A program made the position numbers and the translations under genes. 64,000 bases of DNA. Source: Leucobacter aridicollis (GTDB taxonomy: Bacteria; Actinomycetota; Actinomycetes; Actinomycetales; Microbacteriaceae). The stretch covers positions 2,108,001 through 2,172,000 of the forward strand of contig NZ_CP075339.1 in the NCBI RefSeq assembly GCF_024399335.1. The letters are read 5' to 3'. A model generated the notes under the pieces. The model saw only the letters and a list, made by a program, of their open reading frames with translations, searched no databases and was not told the DNA's origin. This document shows, in pieces, positions 34,878 to 47,351 of this stretch (position 1 is the first letter of the stretch; every line of letters begins with the position of its first letter).

Positions 34878-36392
34878 CTAGGCCTGAGCCCGCTCGAGCA
34901 CGAGCTCGCGGACGCGGGCAGCGTCAGCCTGGCCCTTCATCGCTTTCATGACGGACCCGATGATCGCGCCGGCGGCCTGCACCTTCCCGCCTCGAATCTT
35001 CTCGAGGACGTCGGGCTGCTCGGCAAGCGCAGCGTCGACAGCCTCGATCAGGGCGCCATCGTCAGAAACGATCGCAAGCCCGCGGGCATCGACGATCTCC
35101 TGCGCGGTCCCCTCGCCATCAATGATGCCAGCGAGCACCTGGCGCGCAAGCTTGTCGTTGAGCGTTCCAGAGTCGACGAGCGCGACGACCGAGGCGATCT
35201 GCTCGGGGGTGATGAGGTCTGCGGGCACGGCCGAGCGCTCGTTCGCGATACGCGCGATCTCGCCTGTCCACCACTTGCGCGCGGTCTGGGCAGGGACCCC
35301 GGCCGCGACAGTCGCCTCGATGTCGTTCACGAGGCCGCCGTTGACGACGTCGCGGAACTCGAGCGGCGAGAAGCCCCACTCGGCGCGCAGCCGGCGGCGT
35401 CGCAGCGTCGGGTGCTCAGGCTGCATGGCCCGCAGCTCCTCAACGAGCTCGCGCGACGGCGTGAGCGGTGAGAGATCTGGCTCTGGGAAGTACCGGTAGT
35501 CATCGGCATCGCTCTTTGGGCGGCCGGGCGAGGTCTCACCCGTGTCTTCGTGCCAGTGGCGGGTCTCCTGGGTGATCGCGGTGCCCTCGGAGAGCAGCTG
35601 CGCCTGACGCTGAATCTCGAACCTCACGGCGCGTTCGATCGAGCGCAACGAGTTCACGTTCTTCGTCTCAGTGCGAGTGCCGAGCACGCTCATGCCTGCA
35701 TCCTCATTGCCGCGGGGACGAAGCGACACGTTCGCATCGCAGCGGATGTTGCCGCGCTCCATGCGCGCGTCCGAAATGCCGAGTGACACGACGATGTCGC
35801 GGATCGTCGACACGTATGCCGCCGCGATCTCAGGGGTGTCTGCTTCGCCGCCGAAGATCGGACGGGTCACGATCTCGACGAGCGGTACGCCTGCGCGGTT
35901 GTAGTCAACGAGAGAGTACTCGGCGCCCTGGATTCGCCCGGTCGAGCCACCGACGTGGTTGAGCTTGCCTGCGTCTTCCTCCATGTGGGCGCGCTCGATC
36001 GGCACGTGGATCACGCGGCCCGACTCGAGCCCAATCTCGACCGAGCCGTCGTGCGCGATCGGATCGTCGTACTGCGAGATCTGGTAGTTCTTGCCCATGT
36101 CGGGGTAGAAGTAGTTCTTGCGCGCGAACCCTGACACCTCGGCGATTTCACAGCCGAGCGCAAGCCCCAGGCGAATCGAGTACTTGACTGCTTCCTCGTT
36201 CACGACGGGCAGCGAGCCCGGGAGGCCGAGGCAGACAGGTGCGAGGTTCGTGTTCGGCTCTGAGCCGAACACGTTCGGTGCAGACGAGAACATCTTCGTC
36301 TTGGTGTTGAGCTCGACGTGTACCTCGAGACCGATAACCGGTTCGAAGAGTTCGAGCGCCTTGTCGAAGTCCATGAGTTTTGTCTTCGCCAT
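34878..36392 (-). CDS. gatB: Asp-tRNA(Asn)/Glu-tRNA(Gln) amidotransferase subunit B
   Basis: A 504-residue GatB of full length. GLEVHVEL near the start, [10 protein letters not shown] and the [10 protein letters not shown] segment are family signatures, and the C-terminal YqeY/tail domain covers residues about 350-500. It binds the mischarged tRNA and activates the acyl group for GatA-supplied ammonia. Its ATG shares one base with the gatA stop (TAATG), so translation is coupled. Confidence 0.95.
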   Translation of the reverse strand: MAKTKLMDFDKALELFEPVIGLEVHVELNTKTKMFSSAPNVFGSEPNTNLAPVCLGLPGSLPVVNEEAVKYSIRLGLALGCEIAEVSGFARKNYFYPDMGKNYQISQYDDPIAHDGSVEIGLESGRVIHVPIERAHMEEDAGKLNHVGGSTGRIQGAEYSLVDYNRAGVPLVEIVTRPIFGGEADTPEIAAAYVSTIRDIVVSLGISDARMERGNIRCDANVSLRPRGNEDAGMSVLGTRTETKNVNSLRSIERAVRFEIQRQAQLLSEGTAITQETRHWHEDTGETSPGRPKSDADDYRYFPEPDLSPLTPSRELVEELRAMQPEHPTLRRRRLRAEWGFSPLEFRDVVNGGLVNDIEATVAAGVPAQTARKWWTGEIARIANERSAVPADLITPEQIASVVALVDSGTLNDKLARQVLAGIIDGEGTAQEIVDARGLAIVSDDGALIEAVDAALAEQPDVLEKIRGGKVQAAGAIIGSVMKAMKGQADAARVRELVLERAQA

Positions 36393-37927
36393 TACGCTGC
36401 TGCCTTTCCGGTCGATGCTGCCGCAAGGGAGGGTGCCTGCGCCCAGAAGGGCTTGCCGTCGCGGGCGGTGATGAGGCCCTCGATCGCAGACGCCGCGCGG
36501 TACAGGCGCGCGTCTTCAAATGCTGGCGCCATGAGCTGCAGGCCGACTGGCAGCCCGTCCTCACTCGCGGTACCAATCGGCAGGCTGAGCCCCGGGATGC
36601 CGGCAAGGTTCGCCGGGATCGTGGTCGCGTCGTTCAGGTAGTCCTGCATGGGGTCTTCGTTCACGTGGCCGATGTTCCAGGCAGTCGTCGGCGCCGTCGG
36701 CGAGGCGATGACGTCGACCTTGTCAAAGGCCGCTGCGAAGTCGCGCTGGATGAGCGTGCGAACCTTCTGCGCACTGCCGTAGTAGGCATCGTAGTATCCA
36801 GCCGAAAGCGCGTACGTGCCGAGGATGATGCGGCGCTTTACCTCGGGCCCGAAGCCTGCACCGCGTGTCGCGCTCATGACGCCCTCGATCGTTCCGCCGC
36901 CTTCTGGCTCGACCCGGAGACCGAAGCGCACGGAATCGTACTTTGCGAGGTTTGACGACGCTTCAGAGGGCAGGATCAGGTAGTAAGCGGCAACTGCGTA
37001 CTCGAAGTGCGGCGCGTCGATCTCGACGACCTCTGCACCCTGAGCGGTGAGCAGCGCGACCGTCTCGTCGAAGCGTGCCTTCACACCAGCCTGCATCCCG
37101 GGGAGGGAGAGCTGCTTCACGACGCCGACGCGGAGTCCCTTGAGTGAGGCAGGATCGACACCGTCACGTGCCGCCGCGGCCATCGACGGCCACGCATGGT
37201 TCAGGGAGGTCGCGTCGTGCCGGTCATGCCCCGCAACGACGTCGTGCAGCAGCGCCGTGTCGAGCACGGTTCGCGCGCACGGCCCGACCTGATCAAGCGA
37301 GGAAGCAAGCGCGATCGCGCCGTAGCGGCTCACACCGCCATAGGTCGGCTTTGCGCCGACCGTGCCGGTGAGGGCGGCCGGCTGACGGATCGAGCCACCG
37401 GTGTCGCTGCCGAGCGCGAGCGGCGCCTCGAACGCGCTGACGGCAGCAGCGGAACCGCCGCCCGAACCGCCAGGAACGCGGTCGAGCGCCCACGGGTTGA
37501 ACGTCGGGCCGTAGGCCGAGTTCTCAGTAGCGGAGCCCATGGCGAACTCGTCCATGTTTGTCTTGCCGATGTTGATGAGTCCCGCGGCGCGCGCCTTCGC
37601 GACGACAGTCGCGTCGAACGGCGAACGGTAGCCCTCAAGAATCTTCGAGCCAGAGGTAGACGGCATATCGGTCGTGACGAGCACGTCCTTGATCGCGAGC
37701 GGGACACCCGCGAGTTCTCCGAGTTCTTCGCCAGCGGCGCGACGCTCGTCAACTGCGCGCGCAGCGGCGAGTGATGCCTCGCTGTCTGTTGCGAGGAACG
37801 CGTGGATGTCGCCGTCGACAGCGGCGATCCTGTCGAGGTGAGCTTGGGTTGCTTCAACCGCCGAGACTTCGCCGGCGACGAGCTGTGCAGAGAGCTCTGC
37901 AGCGGTCAACGTAGTGATCTCGCTCAT
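36392..37927 (-). CDS. gatA: Asp-tRNA(Asn)/Glu-tRNA(Gln) amidotransferase subunit A
   Basis: A 511-residue amidase-signature protein. The catalytic triad is visible: Lys in PLAIKDVL, the first Ser in [11 protein letters not shown] and the nucleophile Ser in [11 protein letters not shown]. It releases ammonia from glutamine. Its ATG overlaps the gatC stop by one base (TAATG), and its own stop overlaps gatB in the same manner. Confidence 0.95.
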   Translation of the reverse strand: MSEITTLTAAELSAQLVAGEVSAVEATQAHLDRIAAVDGDIHAFLATDSEASLAAARAVDERRAAGEELGELAGVPLAIKDVLVTTDMPSTSGSKILEGYRSPFDATVVAKARAAGLINIGKTNMDEFAMGSATENSAYGPTFNPWALDRVPGGSGGGSAAAVSAFEAPLALGSDTGGSIRQPAALTGTVGAKPTYGGVSRYGAIALASSLDQVGPCARTVLDTALLHDVVAGHDRHDATSLNHAWPSMAAAARDGVDPASLKGLRVGVVKQLSLPGMQAGVKARFDETVALLTAQGAEVVEIDAPHFEYAVAAYYLILPSEASSNLAKYDSVRFGLRVEPEGGGTIEGVMSATRGAGFGPEVKRRIILGTYALSAGYYDAYYGSAQKVRTLIQRDFAAAFDKVDVIASPTAPTTAWNIGHVNEDPMQDYLNDATTIPANLAGIPGLSLPIGTASEDGLPVGLQLMAPAFEDARLYRAASAIEGLITARDGKPFWAQAPSLAAASTGKAAA

Positions 37928-38262
37928 TACTGTTCCTCCCCCAAGATCGACGAAACGCGGAACATGCCGTCTGCGGTAGCAGGCGCGTTCGAAAGCGCCT
38001 GCTCGCGGGTGAGCACGTCGGAGACCTCGTCGACGCGGGTGACGTTGCTCAGCGGGATCGGGTGGCTCGTCGCGGGCACGTCTTCAGTCGCGACCTCGCT
38101 CACCTTGGCGATGTTCGCGAGGATCGAATCGAGCTCAGAAGTGAGCCCCTCGACCTCGGCGTCGGTTAGCGCGATGCGGGCGAGGCCGGCGAGGTGTTTC
38201 ACGGTGTCAGCCGTGATCTCGGTGCCGGGCGCGGCGCTACTGGCCGCAGAAGTTTCAGGCAT
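37927..38262 (-). CDS. gatC: Asp-tRNA(Asn)/Glu-tRNA(Gln) amidotransferase subunit C
   Basis: A 111-residue GatC. The conserved helix [19 protein letters not shown] and [11 protein letters not shown] are present, with the terminal [11 protein letters not shown] segment. It is the first gene of gatCAB. The N-terminal 15 residues ([11 protein letters not shown]) are a non-conserved alanine/serine extension. Confidence 0.93.
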   Translation of the reverse strand: MPETSAASSAAPGTEITADTVKHLAGLARIALTDAEVEGLTSELDSILANIAKVSEVATEDVPATSHPIPLSNVTRVDEVSDVLTREQALSNAPATADGMFRVSSILGEEQ

Positions 38263-38412
38263 GCTGCTCCATCATAGATTGGGAGTTGATCTCAACCTGT
38301 CCAGTCTAGCGAGCGGCAGCTCGTCTGGCAGCCACGTTCGGAGCCGTGCACCACGAGTCGAGCACGTGGTGTCGGGGGCGAGGCTCGTCCGAGCCTGGTT
38401 CGGCCGCTGCCG

Positions 38413-39369
38413 CTAGGCTGCGGCGAACTCTTCGTTCACGAGCCCACTGGCAGCCATGGTTGCCTGCGGGTCGAACCTGAGTTCGGGCCCCTCCGAGAGG
38501 TCGACTTTGTCGAGCTTTACCCAGACCACGTTTGGACTGCTCGTCGACTCGAAGAAGAACCGGCTCGCGGTCATGTCGGCGACAGTGCGCCAGCGCGTCG
38601 TTGACACGTTCGGTCGCACAGGATCGGCAGTGCCAAACGGCGCTGATGCGTTTCGGATGACGCTGAACACGTATGCGGAGGCCTCCCGCTCATCTTCGGT
38701 GTTCGGCAGCCTGGCCGAATAGAACGCTGCGCGAGCGAAGCGGTCTGGTGAGTCGGTACCACCCGGAAGTGGCTCATTCCCACCGAGGCCCGCGAACCGC
38801 CGCTCGAGTTCAAGCTGCTCGGCGTAGACCGGCGAGTTCGCCATGACAGTGTAGGCGCTACCGTGGTGCACGGTGGTCTCGCCGTCAATGAACTCGATGA
38901 TGGCTGAGTCCCCGCTGCGATCTGCAAGCGCGATGTGGCCGGTGCCGGGCTTGCCGCCAATGTCGAGCGGAATGATCTGCACATTGCTCTCGGTGAGCCA
39001 CGTCATTGCAGTCGCGACGTCAGCGAAGCGGTCGAGCATGGACTGTATCGCGTGGGCAAGAGCGAGACCAGGTCGCGACGTGTCACGCTCGCCATAGTCG
39101 GACTCTGCGAGGTAGAGCCCACTCACCTGAAAGCCTGCCTCGTTGAGGCCGTCAACCGCGATCTCGCCGTACATTAGGCAGACGACACTGCCGTACTCTG
39201 ACGTCCACTCAAACGAACCGGGATCGCCCGGCGCGCTCTCGCGAGTCGCCCCTCGCGGACGGATAGCGAGTATCGTTCGAGTGTCCTCGAACCAATCCAT
39301 GCTGCGCCCGACGAGCACGTTACCGGCGCCAGGTGTACCTGCCGAGGACCACAGAAAGCGTGTGCACAT
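38413..39369 (-). CDS. Ntn-type linear amide C-N hydrolase (choloylglycine hydrolase family)
   Basis: A 318-residue protein. The ATG at 39369 puts Cys at position 2 (MCTRFLW), the nucleophile exposed when Met is removed in this N-terminal nucleophile family; a GTG at 39375 would bury it. Further signatures are NVLVGRSMDW and the DGLNEAGFQVSGLYL region, with PVYAEQLE for the ligand pocket. Relatives are penicillin V acylases and bile-salt hydrolases, also acyl-homoserine-lactone acylases; the substrate here is open. It is 2 bases after the tag stop (39372), so probably co-transcribed. Confidence 0.78.
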   Translation of the reverse strand: MCTRFLWSSAGTPGAGNVLVGRSMDWFEDTRTILAIRPRGATRESAPGDPGSFEWTSEYGSVVCLMYGEIAVDGLNEAGFQVSGLYLAESDYGERDTSRPGLALAHAIQSMLDRFADVATAMTWLTESNVQIIPLDIGGKPGTGHIALADRSGDSAIIEFIDGETTVHHGSAYTVMANSPVYAEQLELERRFAGLGGNEPLPGGTDSPDRFARAAFYSARLPNTEDEREASAYVFSVIRNASAPFGTADPVRPNVSTTRWRTVADMTASRFFFESTSSPNVVWVKLDKVDLSEGPELRFDPQATMAASGLVNEEFAAA

Positions 39370-39371
39370 GG

Positions 39372-39992
39372 TCACACACTAGCGCTGGACTTCACTGGAG
39401 TGCCATCGATATTCCACAATCCCGAGCAACCGCGCCTGTGACTTGATACCAGGTGCACATCGACGACACCAATCGCGCTCATCAGGGCGTACATCGTTGT
39501 CGGGCCGACGAAACGAAATCCCCGCTTCTTCAATGCCTTTGCAAGCGCCTCTGATTCAGGTGACGTCGTTGGCACCTCGGCGTCGGTCTCGGGAACAGGC
39601 GAGAGCGCTGGGGTGTGGCTCCACACGAGTTCACTCAGCGATTCACCCGCCGCATTCAGCGCGAGCACGGCTTTGGCGTTTGAGATCGTTGCTTCGATCT
39701 TTGCCCGGTTGCGAATGATGCCCTCATCGGCGAGCAGACGCTCAATATCTGCGTCGGAGTACTCGGCGATCGTCGCGAGGTCAAAGCCCTGAAAGGCCGC
39801 CCGGAAGTTCTCGCGCTTGCGCAGGATAGTCAGCCAGGAAAGCCCTGACTGGAACGCTTCGAGCGTGAGCCGCTCAAAGACTCCCCGTTCGTCGCGCACG
39901 GGCATCCCCCACTCGGTGTCGTAGTACTCGGTGAGCACGGGGGCCTGCAACGCCCAGGCAGCGCGACTAGGTGCGGCCTCGGTGTCTGTCAT
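39372..39992 (-). CDS. tag: DNA-3-methyladenine glycosylase I family protein
   Basis: A 206-residue Tag-type glycosylase that excises alkylated adenine. EYYDTEWGMPVRDE (residues 22-35), LTLEAFQSGLSWLTILRKRENFR and GFRFVGPTTMYALMSAIGVV are family signatures. ATG 39992 follows AGAGGAA. Of the four zinc ligands known in E. coli Tag (Cys4, His17, His175, Cys179), the first is Ala11, the second Tyr24 and the fourth is serine here (VHLVSSHRRG), so the zinc snap is absent. It lies directly before the Ntn hydrolase gene. Confidence 0.85.
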   Translation of the reverse strand: MTDTEAAPSRAAWALQAPVLTEYYDTEWGMPVRDERGVFERLTLEAFQSGLSWLTILRKRENFRAAFQGFDLATIAEYSDADIERLLADEGIIRNRAKIEATISNAKAVLALNAAGESLSELVWSHTPALSPVPETDAEVPTTSPESEALAKALKKRGFRFVGPTTMYALMSAIGVVDVHLVSSHRRGCSGLWNIDGTPVKSSASV

Positions 39993-40400
39993 GTGTGTTC
40001 CTCTCTGTTCGGGACGCGCCGTTGTTGGGTGCACCAAGCGTAACCGCGCTGGGGTGATCAATTCGGGCCAGGGTCAAATATGTGGATAACTCGCCTGGGC
40101 GACCGCCACATCGCTGCCGATTCCCCCCGGGATTTGCAAAAGACATGCCTCTCACGCGTGTACACGTCATACGAATCGCAGATCCCATGGCTTGGTGCGA
40201 AATGCCTGCGGCGCAGGAGGGCGGCGGCGCCGTGCCGGGTGAAGTGGGCGCGCGGAGCAACCAGACAGCCAGCCCACCAGCGCCAGCCAGCCAGCCCACC
40301 AGCCCAGCCCAGCCCCGACGCCAGAGCACGCGCGCATCTTCCCAGCCCGCGCGGTCAATGATTCAGCAGGCCAAGCCCCACCCAGAAATGCGGCTTCGAC
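39993..40400. other. 408-base intergenic stretch with no credible gene
   Basis: It contains an exact DnaA-box 9-mer (TTATCCACA on the minus strand) at 40081-40089, a 10-bp palindrome CGTGTACACG at 40157-40166, a copy of the dispersed element GCAGATCCCATGG at 40178-40190, and a low-complexity (CCAGC)n-like run at about 40262-40320. Short open frames across it lack ribosome sites and conservation. Confidence 0.6.
40178..40194 (+). repeat. dispersed element copy (GCMGATCCCATGGCTTG)
   Basis: GCAGATCCCATGGCTTG matches elements clustered at 51777-52290, about 11.6 kb away. Confidence 0.5.
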
Positions 40401-42761
<2,361 letters not shown>

Positions 42762-42857
42762 CTACGATTCACCGCAGACATTCACCGGAGCAATCGCACG
42801 GGCGAGCCGTCACGGAGCGCCCGCGCGCATGCTCGTGGGAGCGCCGCTCAGGATCGA

Positions 42858-44021
42858 CTACGCCGCGACGTGCTGCCGCGCCGATACCGCTCGATCGACA
42901 GTGAACTGGCCGAGCACCCGAGTGCCGCGGTACAGCACCGCAGTCTGACCAGGGGCAACGCCAGAGAGCGGCTCGGTCTGCTCAAGGTTGATGTCGACGA
43001 CGACCTCGTGGGTCGCGTCTGCGCGGTGATGTTCCGTCCGCTCCTCTTCAGCGATCGGCACGACGCGAGCCCTCGCGGGCACCGGATCAGCGTGGGCGCG
43101 GATCTGCACGTCGCAGTCAAACGTCTCAGTGAGGTCGAGACCTGGGTCGCCGGCCCACGTGAAGCGCCCGCCTGCGATCCGAGAGATGTCGAGCATCTCC
43201 TTCGGACCAACAACGACCTGGTTGGAGACCGGGCGGATCGACAGCACGTACCGCGGGTTTCCATCCGCCGCAGGCGCCCCGAGCTGGAGCCCCCTGCGCT
43301 GGCCAATCGTGTAGCCGTGTGCGCCATCGTGGGTGCCGACAACCGCACCCGATTCGTCAAGGATCTCGCCGGGTTCACGCTTGAGGTGCTCCGACAGCCA
43401 CCCGCGAGTGTCGCCGTCCGGAATGAAGCAGATGTCGTGACTGTCAGGCTTCTGCGCGATCTGGATGCCTCGGTCTGCGGCTTCCTCGCGGATGAGCGCC
43501 TTCGACGGCGTGTCCCCGAGCGGGAAGTAGCACTTCTCGAGCTGCGGTCCGGTGAGCACGCCGAGCACGTAGGACTGATCCTTCGCCCAGGCGCTCGCGC
43601 GGTGCAGCTCGGGCCCGTCAGCGCCCGTGATCAGGGTCGCGTAGTGCCCTGTCGCGACTGCGTCGAATCCGAGCGCGATCGCCTTGTCGAGCAGCGCAGC
43701 AAACTTGATCTTCTCGTTGCAGCGCATGCACGGGTTCGGGGTGCGCCCCGCCGCATACTCAGCAACGAAATCGTCGACGACGTCGGCCTTAAAGCGTTCG
43801 CTGAAGTCCCACACGTAAAACGGAATATCAAGCAGGTTTGCGACGCGACGCGCGTCCATCGCGTCCTCGATCGTGCAGCACCCGCGCGAGCCAGTGCGCA
43901 GCGTTCCGGGCATCCTGCTCAGCGCCAGGTGCACACCAACGACCTCGTGCCCGGCATCCACCGCGCGCGCAGCGGCGACGGCGGAGTCGACCCCACCACT
44001 CATAGCTGCCAAAATCTTCAC
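42858..44021 (-). CDS. mnmA: tRNA 2-thiouridine(34) synthase
   Basis: A 387-residue thiouridylase that puts sulfur into the wobble uridine of Lys, Glu and Gln tRNAs. The PP-loop SGGVDSAV is at residues 8-15; the first catalytic cysteine is in [12 protein letters not shown] and the second in [11 protein letters not shown]. It is encoded just downstream of a cysteine desulfurase gene (64-base gap, same strand), the natural sulfur donor. Confidence 0.93.
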   Translation of the reverse strand: MKILAAMSGGVDSAVAAARAVDAGHEVVGVHLALSRMPGTLRTGSRGCCTIEDAMDARRVANLLDIPFYVWDFSERFKADVVDDFVAEYAAGRTPNPCMRCNEKIKFAALLDKAIALGFDAVATGHYATLITGADGPELHRASAWAKDQSYVLGVLTGPQLEKCYFPLGDTPSKALIREEAADRGIQIAQKPDSHDICFIPDGDTRGWLSEHLKREPGEILDESGAVVGTHDGAHGYTIGQRRGLQLGAPAADGNPRYVLSIRPVSNQVVVGPKEMLDISRIAGGRFTWAGDPGLDLTETFDCDVQIRAHADPVPARARVVPIAEEERTEHHRADATHEVVVDINLEQTEPLSGVAPGQTAVLYRGTRVLGQFTVDRAVSARQHVAA

Positions 44022-44085
44022 CAGAGCAGCTTAATCGTTTCTCGCCGCGCTCGCAGGTCGGCTGGAGGATTCACCCAACGCGGGG

Positions 44086-45279
44086 TCAGCTCAGACCCGC
44101 GGCGCGAGCCCGTTCGAGCGCCGCGGGCAGCGCCTCGAGGAGCGCGTCAATCTCGGCCTCGGTACTCGCGGCACCAAGGGTGAACCTGAGGGCTCCCGCG
44201 GCATCCGTCTCCGGCAGTCCAATCGCGAGCAGCACGTGCGATGTTTCTGCCACGCCAGCTCGACACGCAGACCCGACGGACACTGAGATTCCGGCAGCAT
44301 CGAGCAGGAACACGAGAGAGTCACCCTGGCAACCTGGGAAGGTGAAATGCGCGTTCCCTGGGAGGCGCTCTGCCACCCCCTGCGCGCCACGGTACACAGC
44401 CGTCGGGTCAGCCGCAACAATGCCCGTGACGAGCTTGTCGCGCAAGCCTACGAGGTGCGCGACGTGATCCGGATCCGGTACGTTGCCGCCTGCCTCAAGT
44501 ACCTCGTCGAGCGCCGCCGCGAACCCCACCGCCCCCGCGACGTCCTGAGTGCCGGAGCGGCTTCGCTGCTGCGAGCCGCCATGAAATAGCGGCTCGAGCG
44601 TCGAGCGCCTACCGACGACGAGTGCACCAACACCAACCGGGCCACCGATCTTGTGCGCAGAGACACTGAGGAAATCGGCGCCTACCGCAGAAAAGTCAAG
44701 TGCAACCTGGCCGAGAGCGGCGACGGCATCAACGTGAACCGGGACACCAGCCTCGCTCGCAACCGCGCACAGGGCAGCGACGTCCTGCACCGTGCCAATC
44801 TCGTTGTTCGCCCACAGGAAGGAGATGAGCGCGACTCGTTCCGCGCCGACAGCGCCGAGCGCGTCCCGGAGGGTTGCAGGGGCAAGCTTGCCTGAGGGAT
44901 CGAGTGGGAGCCAACGCAGCTCGGCTCCCTGCGTGTCGCGCAGCCATTCCGCAGCCTCGATCGTCGCGTGATGCTCGCCGTCAGCGACGAGGATCACCGG
45001 CCGTGAACCGCCGCGCTGCCTGGCCCAGTAGGCCCCCTTCAGCGCGAGGTTGATCGACTCGGTTCCGCCGCCCGTCAGCACGAGCTCGGCAGTGTCGCAG
45101 CCGACCGCGGCAGCGATCCGCTCACGCGCGCCCTCGAGCACCTCGAGCGCCCGCTGCCCGTGGCCGTGCGTCGAAGCAGGGTTGCCGACCTCCCGCAGGG
45201 CGCGGGTGTAGGCGTCGAGCACGCTGACGCTCATCGGCGACGTCGCGGCGTGGTCGAGGTAGGCCAGACCAGTCACCAC
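44086..45279 (-). CDS. cysteine desulfurase (NifS/IscS class)
   Basis: A 397-residue PLP enzyme that frees sulfur from cysteine. PLP lysine is Lys210 in SVSAHKIGGP; the active-site Cys loop is SVGSACRAGVAETSHVL. TGGGTESINLAL is the cofactor phosphate loop. It lies just upstream of mnmA, so it most likely supplies sulfur for tRNA thiolation; a role in Fe-S assembly cannot be excluded. Confidence 0.92.
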   Translation of the reverse strand: MVTGLAYLDHAATSPMSVSVLDAYTRALREVGNPASTHGHGQRALEVLEGARERIAAAVGCDTAELVLTGGGTESINLALKGAYWARQRGGSRPVILVADGEHHATIEAAEWLRDTQGAELRWLPLDPSGKLAPATLRDALGAVGAERVALISFLWANNEIGTVQDVAALCAVASEAGVPVHVDAVAALGQVALDFSAVGADFLSVSAHKIGGPVGVGALVVGRRSTLEPLFHGGSQQRSRSGTQDVAGAVGFAAALDEVLEAGGNVPDPDHVAHLVGLRDKLVTGIVAADPTAVYRGAQGVAERLPGNAHFTFPGCQGDSLVFLLDAAGISVSVGSACRAGVAETSHVLLAIGLPETDAAGALRFTLGAASTEAEIDALLEALPAALERARAAGLS

Positions 45280-45284
45280 GTCGC

Positions 45285-46253
45285 CTAGTACAGCAGGTTG
45301 GCGAGACGGCCCCGCGCTGCGATGACGCGCGGGTCAGCAACCCCAACGACCTCAAAAAGCTCGAGCAGGCGGCCGCGGATGAGCGTGCGCGCATCGTCGT
45401 CTGCAGAGGAGAAGAGGTCGAGCAGTCTGAGGAACGAATCCTCGATGTGTCCGCCAGAAAGGTCAAGATCTGCGACGAGCATCTGCGCGTCGAGATCCCC
45501 AGGCTTTGCAGCCGCCTCTGCACGGATGTCTTCAAGCGTGTGCCCCTGCAAACGCTGCAGCAGCTTCGACTGCGCGAGCGCGGCCTTCGCGTCGGAGTCG
45601 GCTGGTGACTTCTGTAGCACCGCTTCCCACTCGCGAACAGCGGTGTCGAAGTCCCCGCGCTCCGCGGCCTCGAACGCAGCGAGGTGCGCCTCGGGAACCT
45701 GCGGCTCGGCAGGTCCCTCAGGCTGCTCACCCTCACTATCTGGGGCGTTCACGCGTCCGGCAACGCCGTTCTCCTCGGCGAGCTGAATCAAACGCACAAA
45801 GAACTCACGAACTTCCTGCTCGGGCACTGGTCCCTGAAACAGCGGCACCGGCCGCTCGGCAATCATCGCGACAACTGTCGGGATCGACTGCGCCTGGAAT
45901 GCTTGCGCGAGGCCGGGATTCGCGTCGACGTCAACGCGAGCGAGCAGCACGCGGCCGTCAAGCTCGCGGGTCACCTTCTCGAGGATCGGGCTCAGCGCCT
46001 TGCTCGGTTCGCTCCACTCGGCCCACAGGTCAAAGACAATCGGTACGACGGCCGAGAGCGGCGCGACCTGCCCAAAGGCTGCATCGGTGACGTCGAGCAC
46101 GAGCGCTGGCACGTCGACGGTTTGCGCCCCGCCTGGCTGGGCAGGCCCGCCAGGTACGGGTGCCTGAGCAGCAGCCTGAGCTGCTCCACGCTGTGCGAGG
46201 TGGCTGAGGTCGACTCCCCCGGCGGGGATCCGCTGTGGCATTTCGCTGGCCAT
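45285..46253 (-). CDS. CnoX/YbbN-like thioredoxin-TPR protein
   Basis: A 322-residue protein. Residues about 55-165 form a thioredoxin domain (VVPIVFDLWAEWSEPSKAL, then VDVDANPGLAQAFQAQSIPTVVAM). Residues about 200-320 form TPR-like helices. Where thioredoxins have CGPC the sequence has SEPS (residues 81-84), so it cannot do thiol exchange, as in the E. coli holdase CnoX/YbbN class. It has an alanine/proline-rich N-terminal 50 residues. It is 5 bases before the cysteine desulfurase gene (minus-strand order), so it may share its transcript. Confidence 0.82.
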   Translation of the reverse strand: MASEMPQRIPAGGVDLSHLAQRGAAQAAAQAPVPGGPAQPGGAQTVDVPALVLDVTDAAFGQVAPLSAVVPIVFDLWAEWSEPSKALSPILEKVTRELDGRVLLARVDVDANPGLAQAFQAQSIPTVVAMIAERPVPLFQGPVPEQEVREFFVRLIQLAEENGVAGRVNAPDSEGEQPEGPAEPQVPEAHLAAFEAAERGDFDTAVREWEAVLQKSPADSDAKAALAQSKLLQRLQGHTLEDIRAEAAAKPGDLDAQMLVADLDLSGGHIEDSFLRLLDLFSSADDDARTLIRGRLLELFEVVGVADPRVIAARGRLANLLY

Positions 46254-46256
46254 GAG

Positions 46257-47351
46257 TTACTTCCCTGCTCCCACAAGCTCACTCGTCACGCCGAGGAGCT
46301 TGATCTGTGATCCGTCTTCCTTGCTCGGGACAAAGAAGAGTAGCTGGTGTGCGACACGACGCACGATCTTGTCCTGCTGCCCCTTCAGCCCAGAGAGAGC
46401 GCTCACGGCGCCCTCGGCCTGCGGCTTGTAGCGGCCACCGTCAGAATCAACAACTTGCGACTCGATGACTGTCGTCGCGATAAGCGCACCGCCGGCGCCT
46501 GTCGAGAAGCTGACGATCGGTTCCTCCCCCTGAGCGACGCTCACGGAGTACTTCTGAGTCTTGTCCTCCGCGTCGGACTTCGCCTTCGCGTCGTCGACCC
46601 ATGCCTTGCCGTAGTGGCCGAGCAGCGGATCATCCGTGAGGTCGAACGGGGCGGCCTCGGCAACTTCGGCTCCGCCCTGCAGAATGGCCGCGTATGCGGT
46701 TCCGACATCGGCAGGCTTCAATACGAGACTCTCGATGTCATCTGACAGCAGCGCAGTGCCTTCTTCCGCGGGGGCGGCCTTCGGCATATCGATACCGCCT
46801 CGAAGCGAGATCACCCTCGAAACCCTGAAGTCGGCCTGCGGCACACGCTGGGTAAGGATGAGCGCGAGCGACGGCGCGTCGGTCACGTTGCCGTCTGCGT
46901 CGGTGCCGGCCTCAGAGGCAACGGTGACGAACATCGTGCGCGGCCACACCTCGGTGCTCTGCACGAGCCTGTAGCCGAGCATCTCGTTGGTGATCGTCGC
47001 CGGAACCGAGCCGTAGTCGCTCACCTCGCTGCGGATCTTGTAGTTCGCGGTGCGCTGGGCAAGCGCGTCGCCCTTGAACCGTGCCGCAATATCGTCAGGG
47101 TTCAGGCTCGCGTCGCCCTTCTCCGCGGCGCTCGCGACCCTGTCGATAATCTTCTGCGTCTGGGCTTCAGAGACCGGAACCGGCGCAAGACCGTTCTGCT
47201 CAGGGGTGTCGCTCTCCGCGGTCGCCTCGGGCGTTGGCTGAAAATCCGGCCAGTAGTTGGCTGAACATCCAGACACCGCCAGCGCTGCGGTCAGTCCGAG
47301 CCCGGCAAGCAGCACCCGAGTTGAGGCATGGCGTCGTGTCCTATTCCGCAT
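46257..47351 (-). CDS. secreted lipoprotein of unknown function
   Basis: A 364-residue protein with a type II signal peptide (twin-arginine-like basic start, LLAGLGLTAALAVSG then the lipobox cysteine in VSGC at residue 29). The mature part has no domain I can name; repeated segments such as AQRTANYKIRSEVSDYG and GGALIATTVIESQVV look like a beta-rich extracellular fold. Its first bases overlap the end of the upstream gene by 11, so the two are one unit. It lies 3 bases before the CnoX-like gene. Confidence 0.7.
   Translation of the reverse strand: MRNRTRRHASTRVLLAGLGLTAALAVSGCSANYWPDFQPTPEATAESDTPEQNGLAPVPVSEAQTQKIIDRVASAAEKGDASLNPDDIAARFKGDALAQRTANYKIRSEVSDYGSVPATITNEMLGYRLVQSTEVWPRTMFVTVASEAGTDADGNVTDAPSLALILTQRVPQADFRVSRVISLRGGIDMPKAAPAEEGTALLSDDIESLVLKPADVGTAYAAILQGGAEVAEAAPFDLTDDPLLGHYGKAWVDDAKAKSDAEDKTQKYSVSVAQGEEPIVSFSTGAGGALIATTVIESQVVDSDGGRYKPQAEGAVSALSGLKGQQDKIVRRVAHQLLFFVPSKEDGSQIKLLGVTSELVGAGK

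Noticed and set aside
40081..40089. Replication origin at the DnaA box
   Set aside because: A single box, no AT-rich region, no dnaA/dnaN/gyrB genes nearby.
42870..44183. 437-codon open frame antisense to mnmA
   Set aside because: mnmA motifs on the minus strand are complete; the antisense frame is a GC shadow.
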